A model generated the notes under the pieces. It saw only the letters and a list, made by a program, of their open reading frames with translations, had not been told where the DNA came from and searched no databases. This document shows positions 8,541 to 18,909 of a stretch of 64,000 nucleotides of DNA, piece after piece (positions within the stretch are counted from its first letter, which is position 1; every line of letters begins with the position of its first letter). Made by a program: the position numbers and the translations under genes. The stretch comes from Veillonella_A intestinalis (lineage in GTDB: Bacteria > Bacillota > Negativicutes > Veillonellales > Veillonellaceae): the NCBI RefSeq assembly GCF_943192895.1, contig NZ_CALPCB010000003.1, forward strand, positions 1-64,000. The letters run 5' to 3'.

Positions 8541-9602
8541 CTAACAAACAGTTTCGATAACGCCTCCTCCAAGGACTTGTGTGCCGTCATAGAATACGAC
8601 CGATTGACCTGGCGTGATGGCCCGCTGTGGCGTTTCAAATACAACTTCCATCGTTTCATCATCAAGAATACGAGCTACACATGGTGATGGGTTCGCTGCA
8701 TAACGAATCTTACCAGATGCATGTAACTCTTTAGGAATAGTACCTGATAAGAAGTTATAATGCTTACAAATCATGCGATTAGTAAATAAACTTTCATCAG
8801 GACCAACAATTACTTCATTTTTCTCACCATCAAGACGCACTACGTAAAGCGGATATTTATAAGCAATACCAAGGCCTTTACGTTGACCGATAGTGTAATT
8901 AAATAAACCATTATGTTGACCTAAAATTTCACCATTTTCATGAACAATATTGCCTGACTTAGGCGCTGTTGTCAACTGTTTTTTAATAAACCCTTGATAG
9001 TTATGATTTGGCAAGAAGCAAATATCTTCACTATCTGGTTTATTAGCTACTGGTAAATCACGATCGTTCGCCATTTCACGAGTTAATGTTTTCTTTTGAG
9101 ATCCTAGAGGGAACATCAAATGGCTTAAAATATGCTGATTCAAAGTATATAATACATAGCTTTGATCCTTAGAAGGGTCATCCCCTTTATGAAGTTCGTA
9201 TAATTTTGTTGCTTCATTATAACGAACTTGTGCATAATGACCTGTTACCATATGCGTAGCACCTAGTTCTAACGCTCTGTTTAATAATAAATCAAATTTT
9301 ATATTTTTATTACAGAATACACAGGGATTCGGCGTGCGGCCAGCGGCATATTCATTAACAAAATAATCTACCACATTATCATAAAAAATATCCCGAGCAT
9401 CGACTACATGATGCTCAATACCAAGAAAATCACACATTTTCTTAGCATCAGTTACGGCTAATGGCACATCATCAGGATCTGTGTCACTTACCCATAAACG
9501 CAAGGTAATACCAAATACCTTATACCCTTGTTCTAACAGCATCGACGCTGTTAAGGAGCTATCTACGCCCCCACTCATTGCAACTGCTACAACGTTTTCC
9601 AT
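8541..9602 (-). CDS. mnmA: tRNA-specific 2-thiouridylase MnmA
   Basis: Catalyses 2-thiolation of U34 in the Lys, Glu and Gln tRNAs, taking sulfur from a cysteine desulfurase relay. The 353-residue protein has the PP-loop SGGVDSS at residues 10-16 that adenylates the uridine. The two catalytic cysteines are in NPCVFC (Cys94) and EDICFL (Cys195). A C-terminal beta-barrel follows. The length is normal and AAGGAG precedes the start. lepA and hemW lie downstream on the same strand. The enzyme works with the TrmFO, MiaA and MiaB modification enzymes encoded elsewhere in this window. Confidence 0.96.
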   Translation of the reverse strand: MENVVAVAMSGGVDSSLTASMLLEQGYKVFGITLRLWVSDTDPDDVPLAVTDAKKMCDFLGIEHHVVDARDIFYDNVVDYFVNEYAAGRTPNPCVFCNKNIKFDLLLNRALELGATHMVTGHYAQVRYNEATKLYELHKGDDPSKDQSYVLYTLNQHILSHLMFPLGSQKKTLTREMANDRDLPVANKPDSEDICFLPNHNYQGFIKKQLTTAPKSGNIVHENGEILGQHNGLFNYTIGQRKGLGIAYKYPLYVVRLDGEKNEVIVGPDESLFTNRMICKHYNFLSGTIPKELHASGKIRYAANPSPCVARILDDETMEVVFETPQRAITPGQSVVFYDGTQVLGGGVIETVC

Positions 9603-9798
9603 GCTTTCTCCTTCTGTTGGTCGCTTGACCTGTACAGTAACTCAATATACATGATACAGAGTGAAAGTCCGAATATGTATATACTGACTCAAAAATAAAA
9701 ATGTAGATACAGAGCGCTTTAAAACTAAAGCAACAGATAGTATAACATAAAATAGGTGTAATATATATAGATATTTAGAAATATCATCAAAAAAGCTT

Positions 9799-11040
9799 TT
9801 ATTTTCTATGCGATAAAATTTCTTCAGCAGCCCCTAAAATCCCCAGCATAGAATGTTCAAATACGAGACCACCTTGCATAAAGATGGTATATGGTGGTCG
9901 TACTGGACCATCAGCACTTAATTCAATTGATGAACCTTGTACAAAGGTACCACCAGCCATAATAATTTGATCTGTATACCCAGGCATGTCCCCTGGTACA
10001 GGTCGTACATGGGCATCTACAGGTGAATAAGCCTGCATACCACGACAGAATTGTTCCATTTCATCAGCATTATGAAGATTAATAGCTTGTATCAAATCGT
10101 ATCGTGAAGAGTCTACTTTAGGAAATACTTCATAGCCTAATAAAGTGCCGACAGCCGCTGTATATACGGCGCCTTTTAGAGCCTGTAAAACCACATGAGG
10201 AGCTAAGAATAACCCCTGAAAGAATAAGCGATAGCCTGGTGAATACGAACCCATATGGTCCCCTAAGCCTGGTGCCGTCAACTCATAGGCCACATCTTCT
10301 ACCAGCTCTGCTTTCCCCGCTACATAGCCACCAGTTGGTGCGATGCCACCACCAGCGTTCTTAATCAATGAACCAGCCATAATATCAGCGCCATGTTCTA
10401 GCGGTTCAGTCATTTCAGTAAATTCACCATAGCAATTGTCTACAAAGCAAATCGTTTTGCCATTTTTTTCTTTTACTGCTTTACAGATAATTTCAATATC
10501 CTTTACTGATAGAGGCTCTCGTGTACTATAACCACGGGATCTTTGAATGACAACAACGCGTGTTTCTTCCGTTACAGCAGCTACAATAGCCTCTAAATCG
10601 TAAGTATTATTCTTTAACGGAACTTCTTTATAAATAAATCCTCGTTCTACTAAGGAATTACGAACTGTATGCGGTACACCAATTACGGATTGCATCGTAT
10701 CATAAGGAGCACCTACTGCATAAACAAACTCCTTGCCTTCTTTACCACTACCTAATAAAGCAACTAAAGTAGTTGCTAAGGCATGAGTACCAGATACAAA
10801 GTGAGCTCTCACCAACGCTTTTTCAGCTTTAAATACATGGGCAAATACTTCATCAAGTTTTTCACGCCCACTGTCATTATAGCCATATCCACTGGATCCA
10901 TTAAAGTGATAATCACTTAACTGACATTCTTTAAAAGCTTCTAATACTTTTTTGGTATTATGCAATGCAATAGGTTCAAACTTCTTAAATTGAGGCTCTG
11001 CTATGCGCAAAGCTTCATCACGGATACTTTCTAAATTCAT
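9799..11040 (-). CDS. PLP-dependent methionine gamma-lyase-like protein (aluminium-resistance family)
   Basis: A 413-residue fold-type I PLP enzyme of the COG4100 family, often annotated as methionine gamma-lyase family or aluminium resistance protein (YnbB in Bacillus). The probable PLP lysine is Lys227 in AGSLIKNAGGG. Upstream, FVDNCYGEF contains the aspartate that holds the pyridine nitrogen, and GYGYNDSGR lies near the N-terminus. Substrate and physiological role are not established for the family. In Firmicutes it commonly sits beside miaA and the mutSL block, as here: it starts 114 bases after miaA ends and an AGGATG site precedes the ATG. Confidence 0.85.
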   Translation of the reverse strand: MNLESIRDEALRIAEPQFKKFEPIALHNTKKVLEAFKECQLSDYHFNGSSGYGYNDSGREKLDEVFAHVFKAEKALVRAHFVSGTHALATTLVALLGSGKEGKEFVYAVGAPYDTMQSVIGVPHTVRNSLVERGFIYKEVPLKNNTYDLEAIVAAVTEETRVVVIQRSRGYSTREPLSVKDIEIICKAVKEKNGKTICFVDNCYGEFTEMTEPLEHGADIMAGSLIKNAGGGIAPTGGYVAGKAELVEDVAYELTAPGLGDHMGSYSPGYRLFFQGLFLAPHVVLQALKGAVYTAAVGTLLGYEVFPKVDSSRYDLIQAINLHNADEMEQFCRGMQAYSPVDAHVRPVPGDMPGYTDQIIMAGGTFVQGSSIELSADGPVRPPYTIFMQGGLVFEHSMLGILGAAEEILSHRK

Positions 11041-11154
11041 TCTATATAAACATCCTAACTTAAAATAATAAATAGATTAATCTGGTTCTACTAATAGCCT
11101 ATAAAAACTTTAGTCCAACATATATAGTGTTGCGCTCTAATTGTAATCACTTCA

Positions 11155-12084
11155 CTAACCTATCCATAGCTGTGATTGAATAAGCGCCATAGCCTCCTCA
11201 TAAACAGACTCACTTGTTCTATTGTCGCAATCTAACCAAGTAATATAAGGCATACGCTTATACCAAGTGATTTGTCGCTTAGCAAAACGACGTGTATTTT
11301 GTTGAATAGCCTCTATGGCCTCTGCTTTTGTACATTGCCCAGCAAAATAAGCTACCACTTCTTTATAACCAATCCCTTTAAAAGCCTGGCAATGAGGAGA
11401 TACACCGTTAGCCAATAACTCTTCTACTTCTTCAAATAAACCTTGATCTACCATAATTTGCACACGTAAATTAATACGATTATACAATTCTTCACGATTA
11501 CGTCGCAAACCAATAACAGGTCCTTCGTAAGATAAACCTGCCTTTGTTTGATGTATGAGGGCCTCATAATTGCCTTGTTCCATCAATTCAATAGCACGAA
11601 ATAATCGATGTTTATCAGTAAAGCGTAGCGTAATATTGCCTTTTTCAGCTAATTCGTTGCCATAGGCTAATACAGCTGATTCACCATCTGCTTGCCACAT
11701 ATGTTCTAAGCGCTCACGAATACCTGTATCTGGCCCGTCTACAGAGAAATCAAAGCCTTCCAACAAGGATTGTACATAAAAACCTGTTCCCCCTGATAGT
11801 ATTGGCATCTGCCCTTCATTATGAGCAACTGTAATCGCTCGACTAGCTTCATTTTGAAAGTCAGCCACACTATAGCTATCGTCAGCATCACGAATATCAA
11901 TCAGACGATGTGGCACCATAGCTAGTTCTTTAGCCGTAGGTTTAGCTGTACCAATATTCAAACCTTTATAAATTTGATAGGCATCCCCTGAAATCACTAC
12001 GCCATTCATAGCCTGAGCTAAACGCAAGGTTAAATCAGTTTTTCCTACTGCTGTAGGGCCTAGAATAGTAATTAATTCTTCCAT
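11155..12084 (-). CDS. miaA: tRNA dimethylallyltransferase MiaA
   Basis: Adds a dimethylallyl group to N6 of A37 in tRNAs reading UNN codons. The 309-residue protein has the P-loop GPTAVGKT at residues 9-16. The tRNA and DMAPP-binding segment SGDAYQIYKGLNIGTAKP follows, and then the RRNREELYNRIN and FAKRQITWYKR signatures near the end. AAGGAGG is placed well before the start. The gene lies 15 bases after the methyltransferase gene and shares an operon with mutS, mutL and miaB, whose product modifies the same base further. Confidence 0.96.
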   Translation of the reverse strand: MEELITILGPTAVGKTDLTLRLAQAMNGVVISGDAYQIYKGLNIGTAKPTAKELAMVPHRLIDIRDADDSYSVADFQNEASRAITVAHNEGQMPILSGGTGFYVQSLLEGFDFSVDGPDTGIRERLEHMWQADGESAVLAYGNELAEKGNITLRFTDKHRLFRAIELMEQGNYEALIHQTKAGLSYEGPVIGLRRNREELYNRINLRVQIMVDQGLFEEVEELLANGVSPHCQAFKGIGYKEVVAYFAGQCTKAEAIEAIQQNTRRFAKRQITWYKRMPYITWLDCDNRTSESVYEEAMALIQSQLWIG

Positions 12085-12099
12085 GGGCTACCTCCTTTT

Positions 12100-12879
12100 T
12101 TAAACTTCATAAACACCATAGGCTACATTGCTATAGGTACCTCCTTCTATATACGTAGGTACCCATGTCTTAAAAATAGAACTAAAAGGTCGTTCTTTAA
12201 TAATTACCCGGTTCCGCGCTACCCGTTTAGCTTCCACTAACATAGCTTCTGTCATGGGCGTTGCCAACACATGACCTCGCAAACTTAAAAACTGAGGGCT
12301 GTCATTAACGGGTACTTCAAACATAGGATCAAAATACACTATGTCAAAGCTATTCGTTCTGGCTTGCTTTAAAAAAGTTTCATACCGCGTAGCACACACA
12401 TGAATCCGCCGCAATGCTTTTGTTACTAGCTCAGACTTATGAGTAAAATGACGGCAGCCATAATTTGTCACATACGCCAGTAATGGATTTCCCTCTAAGG
12501 CCACTAAATGATTAATTTCTGGCCTCGCATAAGCCACTAACAAACTATCACTACCTAGTCCAACTGTACAGTCTAAAAAAGAATGTATAGGCTTCGAACC
12601 TAAGGCAGCTATTAAGTGATCTCGTTGTCCTCGATCATACGCAATAATACGCAATTGTGCCATGGATAAATGAAATTCATGAGCTTTCCCTTCACCAGTA
12701 TAAAGCTTAGGGCCCTGTTTACTGAGGATTAAAATATCTTCTCCTTCAAATTGCTCTTGTAACCGTGGCAAAGATAACCCATTACGGGGCACATAAGGGA
12801 GTTGCAATAAACGAGCTACCTCTTTTGCCTTTATCGCTTCCGTTTCTTTTCCTTTTTGCGAAATCGTAACAATGGCCAT
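12100..12879 (-). CDS. SAM-dependent methyltransferase, RsmJ-like
   Basis: A 259-residue class I methyltransferase. The SAM-binding motif FLDCTVGLGSDS is at residues 101-112, an acidic residue closes the second strand (ALEGN), and the catalytic DPMF is at 184-187. The order and the DPMF motif resemble RsmJ, which methylates G1516 of 16S rRNA, so an rRNA guanine-N2 activity is likely but unproven. The N-terminal 70 residues resemble a small RNA-binding module. It starts two bases after the mutL stop, with GGAG inside the mutL end, so translation is probably coupled. Confidence 0.75.
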   Translation of the reverse strand: MAIVTISQKGKETEAIKAKEVARLLQLPYVPRNGLSLPRLQEQFEGEDILILSKQGPKLYTGEGKAHEFHLSMAQLRIIAYDRGQRDHLIAALGSKPIHSFLDCTVGLGSDSLLVAYARPEINHLVALEGNPLLAYVTNYGCRHFTHKSELVTKALRRIHVCATRYETFLKQARTNSFDIVYFDPMFEVPVNDSPQFLSLRGHVLATPMTEAMLVEAKRVARNRVIIKERPFSSIFKTWVPTYIEGGTYSNVAYGVYEV

Positions 12880-12881
12880 AT

Positions 12882-14891
12882 TTAGCTCCGCAAAAATAAT
12901 TTACCCAATTCTTCAGGAGTAAATTTAATAATAGTAGGACGACCATGAGGACATACATAAGGCTTGTCAGTGTAAAATAAATCTTCAATGAGCACAGCCA
13001 TTTGGTAGGTATTCAAATTATGCCCCGCTTTAATCGCCCCACGACAAGAAGCATAGGCTAACATTTCATGACGCAACTGTGCTTTTGTAGGCTCTTGAAA
13101 ATCTTTTAACAGAGAAAATACATAGCGAAGTATTTCTTCCCCTTTACTTTCTACTAAATCTATAGGTAGCCCTTCAATTTTTAACTGTGTAGGCCCTCCT
13201 TGAACTACTTGAAAACCAAGGTTTAACAAGGTATCCGCCTGTTCTTCCACTATAATTAATTCTTCTTCATTAGCCTCTAAATATTGAGGGATTAATAGAT
13301 CTTGCATAGGAATGGCTTCTGCCGATTTGCACAATGTATCATACCGAACTCGTTCATGCGCAGCATGTTGATCGATTATATATAAATTATCCCCTTTTTT
13401 AGCTAAAATATAGCAAGAAGCGACTTGACCTAAGGGTAATAAACCAGTTGTATTTACAGGCAAAGGTGACTGCACAGTGGAAGAATCTACGGCACTTTGT
13501 TGATTTCGTAAATTTTCGGCCAACTGTCTGAACTTTTCTTTATCCTCTGCGGTATAGCTCTTTGGTACTACCCCATCAGTAAAATCACCAGACTCAACCC
13601 AAGAGCTTTGCTCATAGGTTGTGCGTTTTGGTGCTTCATAGCCTTCAGAGCGCAGCTTCTGCACGAAATCTTCTGTTTTTTCACGAGCTATAGCTGATAC
13701 TTTTGGTCGCTCATATTCAAAATCAACAGGGGCAGTCGCCGTATTTAAAATATCAATGTCATTTAACTTTTCTAAGCCCTGCTTAGTAAAAGATTTGTCA
13801 TAACTTACAGCTGTTGTAATACTATCTGGTGTAACAGGTTGTGTGCCCTCAAACGTTGTATATCCACTATCCTGCCTTAATAATTGATCCTGCCCCTGCT
13901 GCAAAGGATTTTGTAACGCCTGCAATACAGCATGATATACAGCTTTAAAAACAGGCTTATCATCTTCAAATTTCACTTCACTTTTTCGAGGATGTACATT
14001 TATATCTACCGTACCTGGTGGTACTGTAATCATCAATAAAACTAAAGGATAGCCCCCCTTAGGTAATAAAGCGTGGTAGGCATTATCGATTGCTTTCGTA
14101 ATCGCTTTGTCAGAAATTACCCGATTATTAACTACCACAGTTTGCCAAATACGACTACTTTTTAATAAAGTAGGTTTGCTCACAACACCTTGAATTGTAA
14201 TTCCTTCCGACTCATAGGCAATAGGAAAAATATCATCACTTACTTTATAGCCGTATAAAGCTGACACTGTATCAATTAAATTACCATTGCCTGGCACTAC
14301 AATGCTAACTGTATCATTACTAATAAGCTTAAATGCTACATGAGGATTACTTAACGCTAGTTTACCTACTATATCTTGAATTTTAGCCCCTTCAGTGCGC
14401 TCTGTTTTTAAAAATTTACGACGCGCCGGCGTATTAAAAAATAAGTCGCGCACTTCAATTGTCGTACCAGGCTGTGCACCAAAAGGCAAACAATCAGTAA
14501 ATTTACCGCCATCAATTAAAATTCGAGTTCCCAACTCTTGGTCTACTTTTCGAGTAGTTAAACTAAAATGAGATACGGAAGCAATACTGGCTAATGCTTC
14601 ACCACGAAAGCCTAAAGATGCGATATCAAATAAATCATCGACAGAACGAATTTTACTCGTAGCGTGGCGTAATACAGCTAATCGAGCATCTTCTTCTGTC
14701 ATACCCGATCCATTATCCGTAACACGCATATACGTAGTCCCGCCATCAGCAATCTCTACTTCAATGGAAGTAGCACCTGCATCTAAGGAGTTCTCTAATA
14801 GCTCTTTAATTACTGACGCAGGGCGTTCAACTACTTCACCAGCGGCTATTTTATTAATCGTTACTTCGTCAAGAACGTGAATTAGTGCCAT
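12882..14891 (-). CDS. mutL: DNA mismatch repair protein MutL
   Basis: A 669-residue mismatch-repair ATPase/endonuclease. The GHKL N-terminal domain shows ENSLDAGAT, DNGSGM and GFRGEALASI. A long variable linker (about 340-460) leads to the C-terminal dimerisation and nuclease domain. The metal-binding signature DQHA-X2-E-X4 is present, but the final Glu of the usual motif is Asp here (DQHAAHERVRYD). The ACRG..KAG and CPHGRP segments complete the site. This form lacks any need for MutH. Its start overlaps the mutS stop as TAATG, so the two are translationally coupled. No MutH gene is seen. Confidence 0.95.
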   Translation of the reverse strand: MALIHVLDEVTINKIAAGEVVERPASVIKELLENSLDAGATSIEVEIADGGTTYMRVTDNGSGMTEEDARLAVLRHATSKIRSVDDLFDIASLGFRGEALASIASVSHFSLTTRKVDQELGTRILIDGGKFTDCLPFGAQPGTTIEVRDLFFNTPARRKFLKTERTEGAKIQDIVGKLALSNPHVAFKLISNDTVSIVVPGNGNLIDTVSALYGYKVSDDIFPIAYESEGITIQGVVSKPTLLKSSRIWQTVVVNNRVISDKAITKAIDNAYHALLPKGGYPLVLLMITVPPGTVDINVHPRKSEVKFEDDKPVFKAVYHAVLQALQNPLQQGQDQLLRQDSGYTTFEGTQPVTPDSITTAVSYDKSFTKQGLEKLNDIDILNTATAPVDFEYERPKVSAIAREKTEDFVQKLRSEGYEAPKRTTYEQSSWVESGDFTDGVVPKSYTAEDKEKFRQLAENLRNQQSAVDSSTVQSPLPVNTTGLLPLGQVASCYILAKKGDNLYIIDQHAAHERVRYDTLCKSAEAIPMQDLLIPQYLEANEEELIIVEEQADTLLNLGFQVVQGGPTQLKIEGLPIDLVESKGEEILRYVFSLLKDFQEPTKAQLRHEMLAYASCRGAIKAGHNLNTYQMAVLIEDLFYTDKPYVCPHGRPTIIKFTPEELGKLFLRS

Positions 14892-17554
14892 TACTGGCCA
14901 CCTCCCTTACGGGCCTCTTCTTGTAATTTATATAAAACATTCAATGCTTCTATCGGGGTTAAACTCATTACATCAACAGCCAATAAATCATCTAATACAG
15001 ACGTAGTAAATAAATTAGAACTTGCTGCATTAGCTGATGAAGTACCTAGTACAGTAGCTTTTGCTTCAACAACATTATCAGCGCCTTCATAGCTATCTGT
15101 TGTTAAACCACTAATACGAGCTAATGCATCAGCCTCTTTCGCTTCAGCACTACCTTCTAAGGCGCTCAAAATTACTTCAGCCCGCTTTAATACAGAACTA
15201 GGTAAACCGGCTAACTTAGCTACATGAATCCCATAACTACGGTCTGCGCCACCACGAATGATGCGACGTAAAAATACAACATCTTTCCCTTTTTCTTTCA
15301 CTGCCACAGTATAATTTTTTAGTTTCTCATACTGTTCTTCTAATGGAATTAATTCGTGATAGTGAGTCGCAAATAAGGTCTTCCCGTGGATATGTTTACA
15401 AATATATTCCACCACAGCTTGGGCAATGCTTAAGCCGTCAAAAGTACTTGTTCCACGACCTATTTCATCAAGAATTAATAAGCTATTCGATGTGGCATTG
15501 TTTAAAATATATGCCACTTCTTTCATTTCTACCATAAAGGTACTTTGCCCCGTAGAAATATCATCACTAGCACCTACACGAGTAAAGATACGGTCAACTG
15601 GCGAAATAACCGCTTCTCTAGCAGGAATAAATGACCCAATTTGAGCCATAATCATAAGCACCGCTACTTGGCGCATGTATGTAGATTTCCCCGCCATATT
15701 AGGCCCTGTAATAAGCAAAAACTCTTCTCCATTATGATTTAACGTTACATCATTAGGGACAAAGACTTCTCGTTTTAGGAATTTTTCAATAACCGGATGA
15801 CGCCCATCGCGAATTGTAATTTGCCCATTCATCGTCATAGTGGGACAAATATATTGCTCCTCATACGCCACTTGTGCTAAGCCCGAAAGTACATCCAATT
15901 TAGCTAAGGCACGAGCTGTGGCTTGAATAGGCTTTACCGCCTCTTTTACAGCTTGGCGTAATTCTTGATATAACTTCTGTTCTAAAGTAACAATTTTATC
16001 TTTAGCACTTAAAATATTAACCTCAAACTCTTTTAATTCAGGTGTAATATATCGCTCTGCATTTGCTAATGTCTGTTTACGAATGAAATAATCTGGCACA
16101 TCAGCCGCATTGGCATGAGAAACTTCAAAGTAGTAGCCAAAGACTTTATTATATCCAGTTTTAAGGCGAATGCCTGTCTTGGCCCTTGCTTCTTCCTCTA
16201 ATCGATGTAACCATTCTTGACTATTAGACGCCAAGGAGCGTAAATCATCTAGCTCTTGACTATAGCCATCACGAATAACACGACCATCTTTTAAAGTCAA
16301 AGCAGGCTGTTCAGCAATCGCTCGATTAATTAAATCATACATATCTGCATGACAATCAATTTGCGTCACCACTTCTTGCAATAAAGTGCCTTCAAAAGTG
16401 CTGGCAATGTTTTTTAATTCAGGCAGAATCCGCAAAGACTCTCTTAAGGAGGTAAAATCTCGTGGTGAAACAGAACCTGTTTCTACGCGAGCAAGAATAC
16501 GTTCAAAATCAAAAATCAGTTTTAATAGTTCACGCAATTTACCTTGTTCAGTTGGTTTTGCAATCAATTCGGTCAAGGCCATTTGACGGCGTTGAATATG
16601 GTGAATATCCATAAGCGGACTTTCAACCCACTGTTTTAAAAGACGAGCGCCCATAGGTGTTAAAGTCTTATCCAACACCTGAAGCAATGTCCCTTTTACA
16701 CCGCCATCACGAAGATTATGAGTCACTTCCAAATGTCGCAAACTCGATGTATCAAGCACCATTCGATCGCCAATGTGCAAAGGATGTATATAATTAATAT
16801 GAGAAATATCAGTTTTAATAACGGTTGCTAAATACGTTAATAAATACCCCAGTCCTTCTAATACATCTTCCTCTAAAAGACCGGCTTCTGTAAAATGAAT
16901 TCGACCCTGATTTCGTACATCTTCCAATGTCAACTCAGGCGTAAAAGGCGATAAAGCCACTTTATCTAGCTGTACATCAATAAAATCTTGCAACTCTTTG
17001 CCTAAAGGCATAGCTCCAACAGTTACTAACTCAGAAGGACGATACATAGCAAGTGCATCATACACGCCCGTTTGACGCTCACCATGGCTAATACGATCCC
17101 AAATAACTTCTCCAGTAGATACATCACAGAAAATAAGTATTAACGCTTCATCAGTACGATAAAATAGAGCCAAAAAGTTATTCTCTCTCGCTTCAGTACC
17201 ATTTTCAGTTAACACAGTACCAGGCGTAATTACGCGAATTACATCCCGTTTTACAATTCCTTTAGCTGTTTTCGGGTCTTCGACTTGCTCACAAATGGCT
17301 ACCTTGTAACCTTTCTTAATGAGCTTTTCGATATAGCCTTCGGCCGCATGATAAGGTACCCCACACATGGGGGCTTTTTCTTCTTCACCAGAATTTCGAC
17401 CTGTTAGGGTAATATTTAGCTCTCTTGAGGCTGTTAAGGCATCATCATAAAAGAGCTCATAAAAATCGCCTAAACGAAAAAATAAAAGCTCTTCTTTATA
17501 TTTATCTTTTATGGAAAAATATTGATCCATCATGGGCGTTTGTTTTTTGCTCAT
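14891..17554 (-). CDS. mutS: DNA mismatch recognition ATPase MutS
   Basis: An 887-residue MutS with all domains. The mismatch-stacking Phe-X-Glu is F31-Y-E33 in RLGDFYELF. Connector, lever and clamp regions follow, then the ABC-type ATPase with P-loop GPNMAGKST, Walker B LILDEIGRGTST, and a C-terminal tail used for tetramerisation. The frame is open four codons upstream, but the GGAGG ribosome site overlaps those codons and places the start at 17554 (MSKKQTP). It sits 25 bases after miaB and is coupled to mutL. An intact MutSL pair is noteworthy because the replicase in this window seems to lack its proofreading domain. Confidence 0.96.
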   Translation of the reverse strand: MSKKQTPMMDQYFSIKDKYKEELLFFRLGDFYELFYDDALTASRELNITLTGRNSGEEEKAPMCGVPYHAAEGYIEKLIKKGYKVAICEQVEDPKTAKGIVKRDVIRVITPGTVLTENGTEARENNFLALFYRTDEALILIFCDVSTGEVIWDRISHGERQTGVYDALAMYRPSELVTVGAMPLGKELQDFIDVQLDKVALSPFTPELTLEDVRNQGRIHFTEAGLLEEDVLEGLGYLLTYLATVIKTDISHINYIHPLHIGDRMVLDTSSLRHLEVTHNLRDGGVKGTLLQVLDKTLTPMGARLLKQWVESPLMDIHHIQRRQMALTELIAKPTEQGKLRELLKLIFDFERILARVETGSVSPRDFTSLRESLRILPELKNIASTFEGTLLQEVVTQIDCHADMYDLINRAIAEQPALTLKDGRVIRDGYSQELDDLRSLASNSQEWLHRLEEEARAKTGIRLKTGYNKVFGYYFEVSHANAADVPDYFIRKQTLANAERYITPELKEFEVNILSAKDKIVTLEQKLYQELRQAVKEAVKPIQATARALAKLDVLSGLAQVAYEEQYICPTMTMNGQITIRDGRHPVIEKFLKREVFVPNDVTLNHNGEEFLLITGPNMAGKSTYMRQVAVLMIMAQIGSFIPAREAVISPVDRIFTRVGASDDISTGQSTFMVEMKEVAYILNNATSNSLLILDEIGRGTSTFDGLSIAQAVVEYICKHIHGKTLFATHYHELIPLEEQYEKLKNYTVAVKEKGKDVVFLRRIIRGGADRSYGIHVAKLAGLPSSVLKRAEVILSALEGSAEAKEADALARISGLTTDSYEGADNVVEAKATVLGTSSANAASSNLFTTSVLDDLLAVDVMSLTPIEALNVLYKLQEEARKGGGQ

Positions 17555-17579
17555 GTACGCCTCCATTTTCTAATTTCAA

Positions 17580-18890
17580 CTAAATGATTGTACCATATAA
17601 AATCCAAGTTTGCGCTTTATCTACACATGCTTGTACAGTTTGGCCAATGGCAAGATTTTCATCTTTAGGGAATAAAATCATCTTATTACCTGATGTGCGA
17701 CCAAACCAAACATTTTCATCATTACGACTTGGCCCTTCTACAATAATCTCGTATACTTCGCCTTCCATAGCTTTATTTAACTCTAAGGAGATTTCGTTTT
17801 GCACATCCATTAACGCTTGCAAACGAACTCGTTTAACCTCTTCAGGGACTTGATCTTCCATAGTAGCAGCTGGTGTGCCAGACCGTTTTGAAAAAATAAA
17901 CGTATACGCCATGTCATAGCGAACATCTTTTAATAATTGCAAGGTTGCTTGGAAATCTTCTTCTGTTTCACCAGGAAAGCCTACAATTAAGTCAGTAGTC
18001 AAGGTTAAGCCTTTAATTTTTTCACGACAGTATTCAATGAGTTCTTTATAATGTTCTACCGTATAACGGCGATTCATTTTTTGTAAAATACGGTTGGACC
18101 CTGATTGAATAGGTAAATGTAATTGTGTAACTACATTAGAAGAACGACCTAAAGCATCAATCATCTCTTTATTCATATCTTGTGGATGACTCGTCATATA
18201 GCGGATTCGCTCAATGCCAGGAATACCATCTAAGGCATCAATTAAATCACCAAAGTGAGTGCCATCTTTAAAGTCTAAGCCATAGGAGTTTACATTCTGC
18301 CCTAAAAGAGTAATTTCTTTGTGTCCACTGGCGCCCAATTTCTTCACATCTTCTACAATAGCTGAAATTGGTCGGCTAATTTCACGCCCACGAACATGAG
18401 GTACAATACAATAGGTACAGAATTTATTACAGCCATTCATAATAGGAACCCAAGCTGAAAAAGTCCCTGTTGGCTTTGCTTCTAACTCATGCAACACTGA
18501 ATTATCCATTTCAATATTAATTTGATGTTTATGAGTGCGTTGTACTTCCTCTACCATCTCATTAATATGACGTAAATTATGAGTCCCTAATACGATATCA
18601 ATATGAGGCGCACGTTTAAACATATCCGCTTGATTTTTCTGCGCCATACAACCAGTAATAGCGATAATCAAGTTCTTATTTTTAGCTTTTAAATGCTTTA
18701 ATTCACCAATACGTCCATAAATTTTATGTTCCGCTGTTTCACGAACACAGCATGTATTTAAAATAATTAAATCAGCTTCTTCAAAATTATCAGTACTTGT
18801 ATAGCCAGCTAACTCTAGCTGATGAGCTAAGCGTTCAGAATCACTTTCATTCATCTGACAGCCATAAGTAAATATATAATACTGCTTCAT
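17580..18890 (-). CDS. miaB: tRNA-2-methylthio-N6-dimethylallyladenosine synthase MiaB
   Basis: A radical SAM methylthiotransferase that converts i6A37 to ms2i6A37. The 436-residue protein carries the N-terminal auxiliary-cluster cysteines Cys11, Cys47 and Cys81 (YGCQMN, NTCCVR, GCMAQ). The radical SAM C-X3-C-X2-C follows at 154, 158 and 161 (CNKFCTYC), and a TRAM RNA-binding domain lies in the last 65 residues. Length and motif spacing are typical. AAGGAG precedes the start. It is the next step after MiaA, encoded in the same run. Confidence 0.97.
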   Translation of the reverse strand: MKQYYIFTYGCQMNESDSERLAHQLELAGYTSTDNFEEADLIILNTCCVRETAEHKIYGRIGELKHLKAKNKNLIIAITGCMAQKNQADMFKRAPHIDIVLGTHNLRHINEMVEEVQRTHKHQINIEMDNSVLHELEAKPTGTFSAWVPIMNGCNKFCTYCIVPHVRGREISRPISAIVEDVKKLGASGHKEITLLGQNVNSYGLDFKDGTHFGDLIDALDGIPGIERIRYMTSHPQDMNKEMIDALGRSSNVVTQLHLPIQSGSNRILQKMNRRYTVEHYKELIEYCREKIKGLTLTTDLIVGFPGETEEDFQATLQLLKDVRYDMAYTFIFSKRSGTPAATMEDQVPEEVKRVRLQALMDVQNEISLELNKAMEGEVYEIIVEGPSRNDENVWFGRTSGNKMILFPKDENLAIGQTVQACVDKAQTWILYGTII

Positions 18891-18909
18891 AGGGTCTCCT
18901 TAATTACTA

